Source: Rhodothermia bacterium (GTDB lineage: Bacteria; Bacteroidota; Rhodothermia; Balneolales; Balneolaceae). Taken from it: a DNA stretch of 64,000 bases. The stretch covers positions 40,725 through 104,724 of the forward strand of contig JAUICM010000010.1 of NCBI GenBank assembly GCA_030427885.1, read 5' to 3'. The notes beneath the pieces are model-generated. The model was not told where the DNA came from, did not search any database, and was given only the letters and a program-made list of their open reading frames with translations. Position numbers and translations under genes: made by a program. Shown one piece after another: positions 16,636 through 25,803 of the stretch (positions within the stretch are counted from its first letter, which is position 1; every line of letters starts with the position of its first letter).

Positions 16636-18441
16636 TTATGATTTGATAGTTAATTTCGACCAGGATCTCATCAATAAGTAGATTGATATTCCAACAACAA
16701 TTGCTAACACAAATCCGGTCACGATGTTTCCATACAGGAAATTACCGATTGAAAATAACGAACTATAGATCCCTATGCATCCGAGAAACACACTAAGTAA
16801 ACTCTGCGGCAGATCCCATTTCTCGTTGTCGGCATTCAATTCGATCCCCCGTTCCTTCGCAGCTTCAGCCACTTTATTCCATCCCGGTCCGCCAGGTGTT
16901 GTTTTCTGATAAAACTTTATCAGTACATCCATAGGCTCCGGTTTGGTTAAAAATGTAGTTACGATCCAAACAACTGATGTTATTGCAACCGCAATCATTA
17001 GTTTAACAGAAGCACCATCCAACAGATCGGTAGCTAAAGCCTCGTTCGGCACCCAGAATACCAGGATAAAAGCAACAATAGTAGCCGAAGTCATTGCTAC
17101 GATTTCCGTCCATGCGTTGATTCTCCACCAGAACCATCTAAGCAAATAGATCGCTCCTGAACCTGCCCCCGATAACAAGAGAATATCAAAAGCTTGTGAT
17201 GCATTCTCCATGACCTTGAGCGCCATAAATGCAGAAAGAACCATTAATAATGCAGTTGATATCTGACCAGTGACCACCAGTTCCCTTTCTGAAGCTTCTG
17301 TGCGAACAAATCGTTTGTAGAAATCCTGAACGATGTATGAGGCTCCCCAATTCAGATGAGTACTTAGGGTTGAAAGTACTGCTGCTATCAAAGATGCAAC
17401 CACCAGTCCCAGCCATCCTGCTCCAAGCTTGGTAAGCATCACCGGGTAAGCGATATCATGTCCCAGATACTGATCACTTATGCCAGGGAATTCAGCTCTG
17501 ATCGATTCAAGATCGGGGTAGAGAATAATTGATGCCAGTGCCACGATGATCCACGGCCATGGACGTAAAGCATAATGGGCAAAATTGAATAATAAAGTAG
17601 CTCCAATGGCATTTTTCTCATCTTTGGCTGCCAACATTCGTTGAGCTATGTACCCTCCACCTCCGGGCTCAGCACCCGGATACCAGACTGCCCACCACTG
17701 AACGGCAATAGGAATAATAAACATGGTAACCAATACGGAAGCATTGGTCATATCCGGAAAGATATTGAGCTTGCCTTCCAGAGCCGGATTACTGAATAAT
17801 GCACTCAGGCTGCCAATTTCCGGTTGTTGAATCGCAACATATGCAGCATAAAATGCACCAAGCATGGCTATCATGAATTGAAAGAAATCCGTCCATATTA
17901 CTCCTCTTATCCCACCTAAAGAAGAGTAGATCACTACCACTGTTGAAACGATCAGGACAATGCTCATTGGCTTCATATCGAACATGATCGTGCCGATCTT
18001 TATTGATGCTAATGTTACTGAACCCATGATCAGACAGTTGAAAAATATCCCCAGATATAAAGCTCTGAAACCTCTCAGAAAGGATGCGGCTTTCCCACCA
18101 TAACGCAATTCATATAATCCCAGATCGGTTTCCACAGCAGATCTTCGCCACAGCTTGGCATACAAAAATACGGTTACCATCCCTGTGATCAGAAATGCCC
18201 ACCAGGCCCAGTTCTTTGATACTCCGCTTTCCCTCACAAAACCGGTAACCAGATTCGGAGTGTCGGCTGAAAAGGTGGTTGCTACCATTGAGATCCCCAA
18301 CAGCCACCACGGCATAGATCGTCCTGCGAGGAAAAACTCAGTGGTGCTTTTACCAGCTTTGCGTGATGCCATCAGACCGATCACGATCACCAGAACAAAA
18401 AAGAGTAGGATGATACCCCAGTCCAGATTTGATAAGATCAT
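16636..18441 (-). CDS. Sodium:solute symporter (SSS family)
   Basis: 601 aa, 13-14 predicted transmembrane helices. The N-terminus shows the SSS pattern: a first helix, then KAGKSTTEFFLAGRSMPWWLLGISMVATTFSADTPNLVTGFV (Na-site region around residues 30-75). A later GGIRGVIWTDFFQF is also diagnostic. It carries Na-driven import of an organic solute across the inner membrane. First gene of the symporter-nucleotidyltransferase-kinase unit and divergent from a GH109-type gene, so an amino sugar is the likely cargo (inference from context). Confidence 0.88.
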   Translation of the reverse strand: MILSNLDWGIILLFFVLVIVIGLMASRKAGKSTTEFFLAGRSMPWWLLGISMVATTFSADTPNLVTGFVRESGVSKNWAWWAFLITGMVTVFLYAKLWRRSAVETDLGLYELRYGGKAASFLRGFRALYLGIFFNCLIMGSVTLASIKIGTIMFDMKPMSIVLIVSTVVVIYSSLGGIRGVIWTDFFQFMIAMLGAFYAAYVAIQQPEIGSLSALFSNPALEGKLNIFPDMTNASVLVTMFIIPIAVQWWAVWYPGAEPGGGGYIAQRMLAAKDEKNAIGATLLFNFAHYALRPWPWIIVALASIILYPDLESIRAEFPGISDQYLGHDIAYPVMLTKLGAGWLGLVVASLIAAVLSTLSTHLNWGASYIVQDFYKRFVRTEASERELVVTGQISTALLMVLSAFMALKVMENASQAFDILLLSGAGSGAIYLLRWFWWRINAWTEIVAMTSATIVAFILVFWVPNEALATDLLDGASVKLMIAVAITSVVWIVTTFLTKPEPMDVLIKFYQKTTPGGPGWNKVAEAAKERGIELNADNEKWDLPQSLLSVFLGCIGIYSSLFSIGNFLYGNIVTGFVLAIVVGISIYLLMRSWSKLTIKS

Positions 18442-18600
18442 AAAATTTCGAATGTATTTGATTTCCGCATTGGTGGAAGAATATGCGATTACTGTCTCTC
18501 AATGCCAACCATAAAAGACTCTGAACTTTTCATACATTTTTTCTTTCAACTATACCTTGATTTCCTGACTTTGTCCTTCGAAACCAACCAAAAGCAAATG

Positions 18601-20001
18601 ATGGAAAGAAAGAAATTTTTACAGTCACTCATTGGAAGTTCAGCCTTGTTGGCGATCCCGGGATCCAGAGATCTGAACGATGAATATGCTCTCCCTGAGA
18701 TCATCCGAAATACGAAAAAAGCTGTAACCGGTGAAATGGTTGGCTTTAGTGTGGATGCCATCGATAAAGTTAAAGTTGGGATCATTGGATTGGGAAACCG
18801 CGGTTCTACCTTGCTTGAAATGTTCCAGTGGCTTATTGAGAACGACCGCGCAGAGGTCGTGGCGTTTTCGGATGTGGAGCAGGCAAAGGTGGATAGATCG
18901 GTTGAGAAACTGGCCCAGTGGCAAAAGAAAAAGCCAAAAACCTATTCTAAGAATGAAGATGACTGGAAAAACCTGGTAAAGCAGGATGATGTGGATCTGG
19001 TTTTGATCTGCACTCCATGGAGATTGCACACACCTATGGCCCTTTATGGGATGAGAAATGGAAAACATGTGGCATCAGAAGTACCTATTTCTTATACCCT
19101 TGAAGAATGCTGGGAACTGGTTGAGACCGCGGAACAAACAAAACGGCATTGCATCATGATCGAGAACTGCTGTTATAATGAAGAAGAAATGTTTGTGCTG
19201 AATATGATTGAGAATGGTGTTTTTGGAGATATTACACACGCTGAAGGTGCTTACCTCCATGACCTCCGGGCCTTTATGCTTACCAAAGATTATTACCACG
19301 ACTGGTGGAGATTGAAGCAGCATGTATCCAGAGACGGAAATTTTTATACAACCCATGGTCTTGGGCCGGTAAGTCATTACCTGCATATTGGTAGGGGCGA
19401 CACCTATTCTCATTTAACTTCTATGAGCTCACGGGAATTGAATCTAAGTACCGCTGCAAAAAAGACGGGCGCTCCCTATACCGAATTCAAATGCGGGGAT
19501 ATGAATACCACACTCATCAAAACTGAGAAAGGTAAAACCATCATGCTCCAATTTGATGTGCATACCGGCCGGCCTTATTCACGCATCAATAAAGTAGTTG
19601 GAACGAAAGCAGTTCATGATGGCTACCCAAGCCGACTGTACATCGACAAAGATGAGATCGCTTTTTCAGGACATAACTGGCTGAAACAGGAAGAATATGA
19701 CAAGTACCGGCAGGAGTATATGCATCCGATCATAAGAAAACTGAAAACAACCAGTGAGAGTTTTAAACAAGGACACGGTGGCATGGATTTCGTAATGATC
19801 TACCGACTGATCACCTGTCTGAATCTGGGGGTTCCATTGGATATCAATGTGTACGACAGTGTGATGTGGAGTGCTGTAACTCCAATGTCGGAATTATCTG
19901 TGGCAAGTAAGAGCATCTCTCTTCCATTTCCAGACTTTACCGGTGGAACCTGGAAAATGCACGATGTAATGGAGATCAACCGGGAACTGGAAACTGCATG
20001 A
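18601..20001 (+). CDS. GH109-type Gfo/Idh/MocA protein (alpha-N-acetylgalactosaminidase candidate)
   Basis: 466 aa from the ATG at 18601 (a neighbouring ATG at 18598 and a farther one at 18502 are possible). It begins MERKKFLQSLIGSSALLA, a Tat-like signal with KK instead of RR. Then comes a Rossmann NAD domain (KVGIIGLGNRGSTLLEM) and ICTPWRLHTPMALYGM. The block YTTHGLGPVSHYLHIGRGD is characteristic of GH109, where NAD is used for redox-assisted cleavage of alpha-GalNAc. The founding member is NagA of Elizabethkingia meningoseptica. Divergent from the symporter operon, which fits release of a sugar outside and uptake by the symporter. Activity is unproven; many Gfo/Idh/MocA relatives are dehydrogenases. 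Confidence 0.78.
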   Translation: MERKKFLQSLIGSSALLAIPGSRDLNDEYALPEIIRNTKKAVTGEMVGFSVDAIDKVKVGIIGLGNRGSTLLEMFQWLIENDRAEVVAFSDVEQAKVDRSVEKLAQWQKKKPKTYSKNEDDWKNLVKQDDVDLVLICTPWRLHTPMALYGMRNGKHVASEVPISYTLEECWELVETAEQTKRHCIMIENCCYNEEEMFVLNMIENGVFGDITHAEGAYLHDLRAFMLTKDYYHDWWRLKQHVSRDGNFYTTHGLGPVSHYLHIGRGDTYSHLTSMSSRELNLSTAAKKTGAPYTEFKCGDMNTTLIKTEKGKTIMLQFDVHTGRPYSRINKVVGTKAVHDGYPSRLYIDKDEIAFSGHNWLKQEEYDKYRQEYMHPIIRKLKTTSESFKQGHGGMDFVMIYRLITCLNLGVPLDINVYDSVMWSAVTPMSELSVASKSISLPFPDFTGGTWKMHDVMEINRELETA

Positions 20002-20029
20002 AAAAGTTCTGACTTAAAAAGGAGAATCT

Positions 20030-20260
20030 ATGGCAAAACGAATTCAAACTTACGAAGCCCCGGGAATCACTGTTACTTTTGACCCCGAGGTATGTATCCA
20101 TTCTGGAAATTGTGTAAGAGGACTTCCAATGGTATTCGATGTGAAACGCAAGCGCTGGATACAACCTGAACATGCTACACCGGAAGAAGTAGCATCTCAG
20201 ATACGAAAATGCCCTTCAGGAGCACTTCAGTATACTTTACATGATAAGGCTAAAGATTAA
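20030..20260 (+). CDS. YjdI-family mono-cluster [Fe-S] protein
   Basis: 76 aa ferredoxin-like protein of the Fer4_19/YjdI family. Cys ligands: CIHSGNCVRGLP (two Cys near residues 24-31) and KCPSGALQY (near 61), giving a three-Cys plus other-ligand pattern. The conserved ITVTFDPEVCIHSGNC opening is clear. A Shine-Dalgarno AGGAG (20020-20024) lies five bases before the ATG. 28 nt after the GH109 gene; its stop overlaps a convergent GNAT gene by 4 nt. In E. coli yjdI also neighbours a GNAT gene. Role unknown. Confidence 0.85.
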   Translation: MAKRIQTYEAPGITVTFDPEVCIHSGNCVRGLPMVFDVKRKRWIQPEHATPEEVASQIRKCPSGALQYTLHDKAKD

Positions 20261-20739
20261 TCCAGCTCTTTAACCATCAGCGAAACCCGTTTCTTTCCAC
20301 CTTCAGAAAACTGCTGTCCCACTTCTCTGAACCCGATTTTCTGATGGAATTCAATTGATCTGGGATTAGCTGGTTTCAGATTCACTTCGCAGGTAATTCT
20401 TTCTTCTGAAGAATGTTCTGATAAATAGTGATAAAACTCACTTCCATAGCCTCTCCCCCGGTGGTCTTCCTGTATTACAATTCTATCCACGTAATCGAAA
20501 CTGGAATAGTGTTCTGAAAAGTAGCGGTAATTTTCACTGTCATACTTTTGTCCAGGCCCCAGTACGATCAGGAAACCAGAAATGGTTCCGCCCGCTTCTT
20601 CAGCAACCACAAAATAAGAACTGATCTTCAGGAAATACTCAAAATCTGCGATCGAAATGCTATTCACATGAGGAAGTACTGCTTCATTGAGTTCTCTGAT
20701 GGCTGGAAGATCGCTATGTCTGGCTGGTCTTATGTTCAA
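20257..20739 (-). CDS. GNAT family N-acetyltransferase
   Basis: 160 aa acetyltransferase. The acetyl-CoA site is RIVIQEDHRGRGYGSEFYHYL (Q/R-x-x-G-x-G: RGRGYG, around residues 90-110), with the C-terminal NPRSIEFHQKIGFREVG. Convergent with yjdI, overlapping it by four bases. Substrate unknown. A REP-like element lies just upstream. Confidence 0.85.
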   Translation of the reverse strand: MNIRPARHSDLPAIRELNEAVLPHVNSISIADFEYFLKISSYFVVAEEAGGTISGFLIVLGPGQKYDSENYRYFSEHYSSFDYVDRIVIQEDHRGRGYGSEFYHYLSEHSSEERITCEVNLKPANPRSIEFHQKIGFREVGQQFSEGGKKRVSLMVKELD

Positions 20740-20759
20740 TGCTTATCAGTTAATTAAAG

Positions 20760-20850
20760 GTCATCCCGGACTCCGATCCGGGATCTTTGTAAGGTCTCTA
20801 AAAGACATTTAAAAACCTCACTTAAGATCCTGAAACAAGTTCAGGATGAC
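20760..20850. repeat. REP-like double-hairpin element
   Basis: Starts GTCATCCCGGACTCCGATCCGGG and ends CCTGAAACAAGTTCAGGATGAC; each end is a hairpin and the two ends are inverted relative to one another. Sits about 110 nt upstream of the ilvA start. Confidence 0.65.
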
Positions 20851-20960
20851 AACAAAGGGATTTAATTATGTCTGCTAAAAATTATAGACATCCGTTACTT
20901 CATAACACTATATTCAGGCACTCACAACATCATCGAATATTAGATCGGATACGAAGTCAC

Positions 20961-22226
20961 ATGGCGCAATCAGTAGATACTAAACTCATTTCTGTTGAAG
21001 AGATCGGTCAGGCAGCAGAAACCCTGAAGAATATTGCCACTCATACTCCTACTGCTCAAAACCCTCAGCTTTCAGAGGAATACGGAGCTGATATTTGGTT
21101 GAAGCGGGAGGATCTGCAGGTGGTTCGATCCTACAAAATTCGTGGTGCTTATAATAAGATCGAGAATACACCCGAAGAAGAGCTAAAAAACGGAGTGGTA
21201 TGCGCCAGCGCCGGTAATCATGCCCAGGGAGTAGCACTTGCCTGTTTTAAGAAGCAGATAAAAGGAACCATTTTCATGCCGGTGACCACTCCCGAACAGA
21301 AAGTGAAGCAGGTGAAGATGTTCGGAAAAGAATTTGTAAAAGTGGTGCTTGAGGGAGATACATTTGATGATTCTTTTGCCAAAGCCAAAGCCTTTTGCGA
21401 TGACCAGGGAGCAGCCTTCATCCCTCCTTTCAATGATCCCAAGATCATAGCTGGTCAGGGTACCGTTGGTAAAGAGATCCTGGATGACATCAACAAACCC
21501 ATCGACTACCTGATCGTACCTGTAGGTGGTGGCGGACTTTCAGCCGGTGTCGGTTCCTATTTCAAAGCGATCTCCCCCGAAACGAAGATCATTGGTGTGG
21601 AACCTGCTGGTGCTCCTGCCATGAAGGAATCCATCGCACAAGGAAAACTGGTTACCCTGGAACACATTGATAAATTTGTGGACGGAGCTGCTGTTCAGCG
21701 TGTTGGTAGTTTGACTCTCGAGATATGTAGCGAAGTCCTCGACCGGGTTATCACTGTGCCTGAGGGCAAGATCTGTGGCACTATCCTGAAAATGTACAAC
21801 GAACAGGCTATTGTTGTGGAACCCGCAGGTGCTTTGTCAATTTCTGCCCTTGATCTGCTTAAAGATGAGCTCAAAGGCAAAACCGTGGTTTCTATTGTGA
21901 GTGGAAGCAACAACGACATCACCCGCACTGCTGAGATAAAAGAGCGTTCTCTGATGTACGAGGGACTTAAACACTACTTCATCGTCGACTTCCCGCAACG
22001 CTCCGGTGCTCTCATGGAATTCCTGAGCGAGGTACTTGGCCCCGATGACGACATCACCTATTTCGAGTACTCCAAAAAAACCAACCGCGAACTGGGTCCT
22101 GCTTTGATCGGCCTCGAGATCAAACACAAAGAAGATCTGGAACCTCTCATGGAACGAATGAAAGCCAAGAACCTCAGCTTCGAATATGTAAACGATCAAC
22201 CACGGTTATTCCGGTTTTTGACTTGA
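20961..22226 (+). CDS. ilvA: Threonine ammonia-lyase (threonine deaminase)
   Basis: PLP enzyme converting threonine to 2-ketobutyrate, the isoleucine precursor used by IlvB above. PLP lysine in VRSYKIRGAYNK (about residue 60), glycine loop in SAGNHAQGVALAC and VPVGGGGLSAGVGSY, and a single C-terminal ACT-like regulatory domain (about 335-421, beginning KHYFIVDFPQRSGALMEFL). I use the ATG at 20961 (421 aa, like the B. subtilis form); an in-frame ATG at 20868 would add 31 unrelated His/Arg-rich residues. Separate from the ilvDBNC operon by about 14 kb; no Ile-rich leader peptide is seen before it. Confidence 0.93.
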   Translation: MAQSVDTKLISVEEIGQAAETLKNIATHTPTAQNPQLSEEYGADIWLKREDLQVVRSYKIRGAYNKIENTPEEELKNGVVCASAGNHAQGVALACFKKQIKGTIFMPVTTPEQKVKQVKMFGKEFVKVVLEGDTFDDSFAKAKAFCDDQGAAFIPPFNDPKIIAGQGTVGKEILDDINKPIDYLIVPVGGGGLSAGVGSYFKAISPETKIIGVEPAGAPAMKESIAQGKLVTLEHIDKFVDGAAVQRVGSLTLEICSEVLDRVITVPEGKICGTILKMYNEQAIVVEPAGALSISALDLLKDELKGKTVVSIVSGSNNDITRTAEIKERSLMYEGLKHYFIVDFPQRSGALMEFLSEVLGPDDDITYFEYSKKTNRELGPALIGLEIKHKEDLEPLMERMKAKNLSFEYVNDQPRLFRFLT

Positions 22227-22342
22227 TCCTTTCTTAAGGATTTGATTAGTCCTCCCTTGAGGGAGGTGGCATTTTCGGCTTGCCGAAAAGACGGAGGGTG
22301 TCGACATTTCGTACCGGACACCCCTCGGATTAAATCAAAGCC

Positions 22343-22452
22343 GTCATCCTGAACTCGTTTCAGGATCTTACGATCCGGCCTCTGATCAATTTTCCTACCA
22401 CCTGATTGTGTTACCAAACCCCGAAAGATCCCGGATCGAAGTCCGGGATAAC
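22343..22452. repeat. REP-like double-hairpin element
   Basis: Starts GTCATCCTGAACTCGTTTCAGG and ends CCCGGATCGAAGTCCGGGATAAC (last triplet AAC instead of GAC). Preceded by other short palindromes: CCTCCCTTGAGGGAGG at 22252-22267 and TTTTCGGC/GCCGAAAA at 22273-22289. The whole 22227-22514 gap is non-coding. Confidence 0.6.
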
Positions 22453-22514
22453 CCGGGTTGGTTTTGAGTGCATTCCTTAACCAGACTTTCTCATTTCTTC
22501 TTGTATATTCCTGA

Positions 22515-23099
22515 ATGAAGAAGACGATTTCCATTTCAATATTAATTCTTTTTTCTCTCGCTCTCTCTGGTTTCTTTATCATTTTTGAGGATATAGATCT
22601 GAAGGTTTATAGCTCACCTATAATCCTTGAACCAGAAATTTTATCCACAAGCCCCTGGAGCAAAAACTTACCAGTTGGAATCTGGTATTCGGAGTTTGGG
22701 TACTTTCACGATTGTTGGGGATGTGAGTCAATGAATACATTGCAGCTTACTATTGCGGAAGACTCAAGTGTTACTTCAATAGACACTTTTCGTGAGATAA
22801 AACATCTATTTCAAATTCCAATATTAAATAAATTTTATGGTATACCTGGCGAGCGTGTTCACATTAATACTAATGAGTTTTTGTTCAGGGGAAATTGCCT
22901 TATTCATGAACCCAGATATTATGCTCAAATCAAATATGACTCAGGTTTGTTGAATAACGAGTTTAAACAACTACATGAGTTTTACGATAAACAAGTCTCA
23001 ACATATAATTGCAAACTTGAACCATTTGATGTTCCTGATCTTGTCTATAATTTTAAATTTGAAAATGAAGTAATAAAATTAACTCCAATTATTTTTTGA
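22515..23099 (+). CDS. Orphan secreted or membrane-anchored protein
   Basis: 194 aa with an N-terminal hydrophobic segment (MKKTISISILILFSLALSGFF) that could be a signal peptide or anchor. The rest is rich in Tyr, Phe, Asn and Ile, with FHDCWGCESM in the middle (two Cys three apart) and two further Cys later. I recognise no family. Its base composition is clearly more AT-rich than its neighbours, and AAT/ATA codons are frequent, so recent transfer is possible. The aminotransferase gene begins immediately after its stop (23097-23099). Confidence 0.6.
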   Translation: MKKTISISILILFSLALSGFFIIFEDIDLKVYSSPIILEPEILSTSPWSKNLPVGIWYSEFGYFHDCWGCESMNTLQLTIAEDSSVTSIDTFREIKHLFQIPILNKFYGIPGERVHINTNEFLFRGNCLIHEPRYYAQIKYDSGLLNNEFKQLHEFYDKQVSTYNCKLEPFDVPDLVYNFKFENEVIKLTPIIF

Positions 23100-24245
23100 A
23101 TGAACTGCCAGAAACACCTATTTAACCTTGACCCCGAACTAACCTATCTGAACTGCGCGTATATGTCCCCATTAATGAAAACGGTGGAGCAGGCCGGTAT
23201 TGATGGTGTTCTGAGAAAGCAAAAACCAGAACGTGTTTCAGGGGAGGATTTCTTCTCAGAGACCAATGAACTCAGAAAAGAATATGCAAAACTAGTGAAT
23301 TGCCCTGATCCAAACCGGATCGTGGTGATTCCTTCTGTCTCCTATGGTTTCGCCAATGTGGCTAAGAACCTGAAGCTTAACCCAGGTGATGAGATCGTTG
23401 TGGTAGGAGAACAGTTTCCGAGTAATGTGTATCCGTGGAGAAGACTCGTTCAGGATTCTGGTGCTAAGATCGTAACGGTTCCGGGACCTAAAGTAACAAC
23501 CGGACGTGGAAAACGCTGGAATGAGCAGATATTGGAAACTATCAATTCAAAAACCAGATTAGTGGCTACAGGAAACATTCACTGGGCAGATGGAACCTTG
23601 TTTGATATGAAAGCTATCCGTGCAAAAACCCATGAAGTTGGTGCCTGGATGGTGATCGACGGGACGCAATCCATCGGTGCCGTTCCTTTCGATATTGATG
23701 AGATCCAGCCGGATGCCTTGATCGCTGCAGGATATAAGTCGTTGATGGGTCCCTATAGTATTGGTCTCGCTTATTATGGCCCGGCCCTGGACGACGGGGT
23801 TCCTGTAGAGGAAAACTGGATCAACCGTTTTGAGAGTGAGAATTTTGCCAATCTGGTTAATTATAATGACTCGTATCAACCCGGAGCTTTACGTTATGAA
23901 GTGGGGGAACACAGCAATTTTATCCTGGTTCCAATGATGCTGGAAGCCGTTCTGGTATTAAGCAGCTGGGGAGTCAAAAATGTGAAAGAATACTGCAACA
24001 ACCTCGTTGATGTGTATGTTAGTCAACTCAAGGATACCGGGTATATAATTGAAGAACTGGACTACCGTGCTTCAAACCTTTTCGGAATTCGGCTGGGAGA
24101 TGGAATGAGTATGGACAGTATCAAAGCGCGGCTTCAGGAAGCGAATATCTTTGTCTCCTATCGTGGTGATTCGATTCGGGTCTCACCTAACGTCTACAAC
24201 GATGCTGCCGATATGGAGAAACTGGTGGAGGTGCTGGTGGGTTGA
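23100..24245 (+). CDS. Class V aminotransferase-fold PLP enzyme
   Basis: 381 aa member of the cysteine desulfurase/kynureninase-like fold type I group. N-terminus LDPELTYLNCAYMSPL, PLP phosphate contacts near SVSYGFANVAKNL, Asp in MVIDGTQSIGAVPFDI, and Schiff-base Lys in AAGYKSLMGPYSIG (about residue 220). No conserved Cys loop as in IscS/SufS, so an aminotransferase or lyase role is more likely than sulfur transfer. The ATG directly follows the stop of the orphan gene; they may be co-transcribed. Substrate unknown. Confidence 0.82.
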   Translation: MNCQKHLFNLDPELTYLNCAYMSPLMKTVEQAGIDGVLRKQKPERVSGEDFFSETNELRKEYAKLVNCPDPNRIVVIPSVSYGFANVAKNLKLNPGDEIVVVGEQFPSNVYPWRRLVQDSGAKIVTVPGPKVTTGRGKRWNEQILETINSKTRLVATGNIHWADGTLFDMKAIRAKTHEVGAWMVIDGTQSIGAVPFDIDEIQPDALIAAGYKSLMGPYSIGLAYYGPALDDGVPVEENWINRFESENFANLVNYNDSYQPGALRYEVGEHSNFILVPMMLEAVLVLSSWGVKNVKEYCNNLVDVYVSQLKDTGYIIEELDYRASNLFGIRLGDGMSMDSIKARLQEANIFVSYRGDSIRVSPNVYNDAADMEKLVEVLVG

Positions 24246-24263
24246 GTTAAACCCACCCTTAAT

Positions 24264-25085
24264 GTCATCCTGAGCGAGAGCTAAGGAACTTGTCGGTGTA
24301 CTTGCCTGGATTTCTAATGCCTCCGAGAATTTTAATCAACGCCCACTTCCTCACAACGATTAGTTCCTTCGGAAGTATCCTCAGGATGACTAGCTAGGAA
24401 TTTCATAATATTAAAAAGTCATCCTGAGTGAAAGCGAAGGACCTTATCGGTGTACTTGCCTGGGTTTCTAATGCCTCTGAGAATTTTAATCAACGCCCAC
24501 TTCCTCACATCGATTAGTTCCTTCGGAAGTATCCTCAGGATGACTTTGGTCTTACTACCTACCAAAATCTAGTCATCCTGAGCGAGAGCGAAGGACCTCA
24601 TCGGTGTACTTACCTGGGTTTCTAATGCCTCCCGGACTTTTAATCAACGCCCACTTCCTCACAATTATTAGTTCCTTCGGAGGTCTCCTCAGGATGACTT
24701 TGGTTTTATTACTTACCAAAATCTAGTCATCCTGAGCGAGAGCTAAGGATCTTGTCGGTGTACTTACCTGGATTTCTAATGCCTCCGAGAATTTTAATCA
24801 ACGCCCACTTCCTCACAACGATTAGTTCCTTCGGAAGTATCCTCAGGATGACTTTGGTCTTACTACCTACCAAAATCTAATCATCCTGAGCGAGAGCGAA
24901 GGACCTTGTGGTGTACTTGCCTGGATTTCTAATGCCTCCCTGACTTTTAATCAACGCCCACTTCCTCACAACTATTAGTTCCTTCGGAGGTCTCCTTAGG
25001 ATGACTTCATAGTGTTTTTATCAACCTACAAATAGTCATCCTGAGCCTGCCTGTCGGCAGACAGGCGAAAGCGAAGGACCTTATC
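24264..25085. repeat. Tandem array: five 154-bp units of a palindromic element plus a partial sixth
   Basis: Units start at 24264, 24418, 24572, 24726 and 24880, an exact 154-bp period. Each has a 126-127-bp element that begins GTCATCCTGAGCGAGAGC (or close) and ends CCTCAGGATGAC, with ends that are imperfect inverted repeats of about 27 nt, followed by a near-identical 27-bp linker (TTTGGTCTTACTACCTACC...). The core is shared by all copies, with scattered substitutions. A partial sixth start at 25035 carries an extra hairpin CCTGTC/GACAGG. No ORF. It fills the 872-nt gap between convergent genes. Not CRISPR: the linkers are not unique. Confidence 0.92.
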
Positions 25086-25117
25086 GCAGAATCAGCAAAG
25101 TCCTAAATTGATCCCCC

Positions 25118-25717
25118 TCACTCCTCGAAGTTCACGATCGGAATGGTCACCCTTGTGTTTTCCCATTCAATGATCATCTCATTGTCTTCAGAGCTAACAG
25201 TCAGATTTTCCACGAACGAACTATTGATCTCGGTATCAACTACGAAACTACCGATCTCCTTGCTACGCACACTTCCATTGATATCATTCCCCCAGTGAAG
25301 GAGAGATTCACTGAAATACACTTCCCAGTTATCCAGTCGTGGCACTACGTACATTGAATATCTTCCTTTTGGAACCACTACTTCTCCTACAACCAGATCG
25401 GCAGTAGTATAAAAACGAGTGGGTTCATTCGCTCCTATTCTCCATAACTCGCCATAGGGAACTAATTCACCAAATACTTTTCTGCCTTTGGCTCCCGGGC
25501 TGCCATAACAGACAAGGATCGGGTCTCCATCTACATTGAATTTATGACTTTTAAGTGGGCTGGGGCGCGATTGGTACGAAAGCGGACTGGTATAATCCTT
25601 CATACAGGATCCTACCGTGAGCTGAACGGGAACAAAGGTATATCTTGTCAAAAAAAACAAAAGGATCAGACCAATGGGAATTCCCGCGAAAAGCAATTTT
25701 TTGATAATTGGATTCAT
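25118..25717 (-). CDS. DUF2911 family protein
   Basis: 199 aa. One N-terminal transmembrane segment (about 8-25). The DUF2911 core follows: ILVCYGSPGAKGRKVFGELVPYGELWRIGANEPTRFYT, then GEVVVPKGRYSMYVVP and WEVYFSESLLHWGND. The family is frequent in Bacteroidota and Balneolota, usually periplasmic, with unknown function. Monocistronic; the tandem repeat array lies at its 3-prime side. Confidence 0.85.
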   Translation of the reverse strand: MNPIIKKLLFAGIPIGLILLFFLTRYTFVPVQLTVGSCMKDYTSPLSYQSRPSPLKSHKFNVDGDPILVCYGSPGAKGRKVFGELVPYGELWRIGANEPTRFYTTADLVVGEVVVPKGRYSMYVVPRLDNWEVYFSESLLHWGNDINGSVRSKEIGSFVVDTEINSSFVENLTVSSEDNEMIIEWENTRVTIPIVNFEE

Positions 25718-25803
25718 GATTGAAAAAGCTTTTTTATATGTTATCCGCTTTTAACCTCCACCTCCATAAAACGTTCCCTTTTCGGTCTCATTATTAATGA
25801 AAT

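Noticed and set aside
20868..20960. Upstream extension of ilvA as a regulatory leader peptide
   Set aside because: It is in frame with ilvA, has few Ile/Val codons (HPLLHNTIFRHSQHHRIL) and no terminator lies between it and the gene. Most likely non-coding read-through of the start region.
24264..25085. Regularly spaced repeats that could be read as a CRISPR array
   Set aside because: Units are 126-127 bp and the linkers are nearly identical copies, not unique spacers. No cas gene is nearby.
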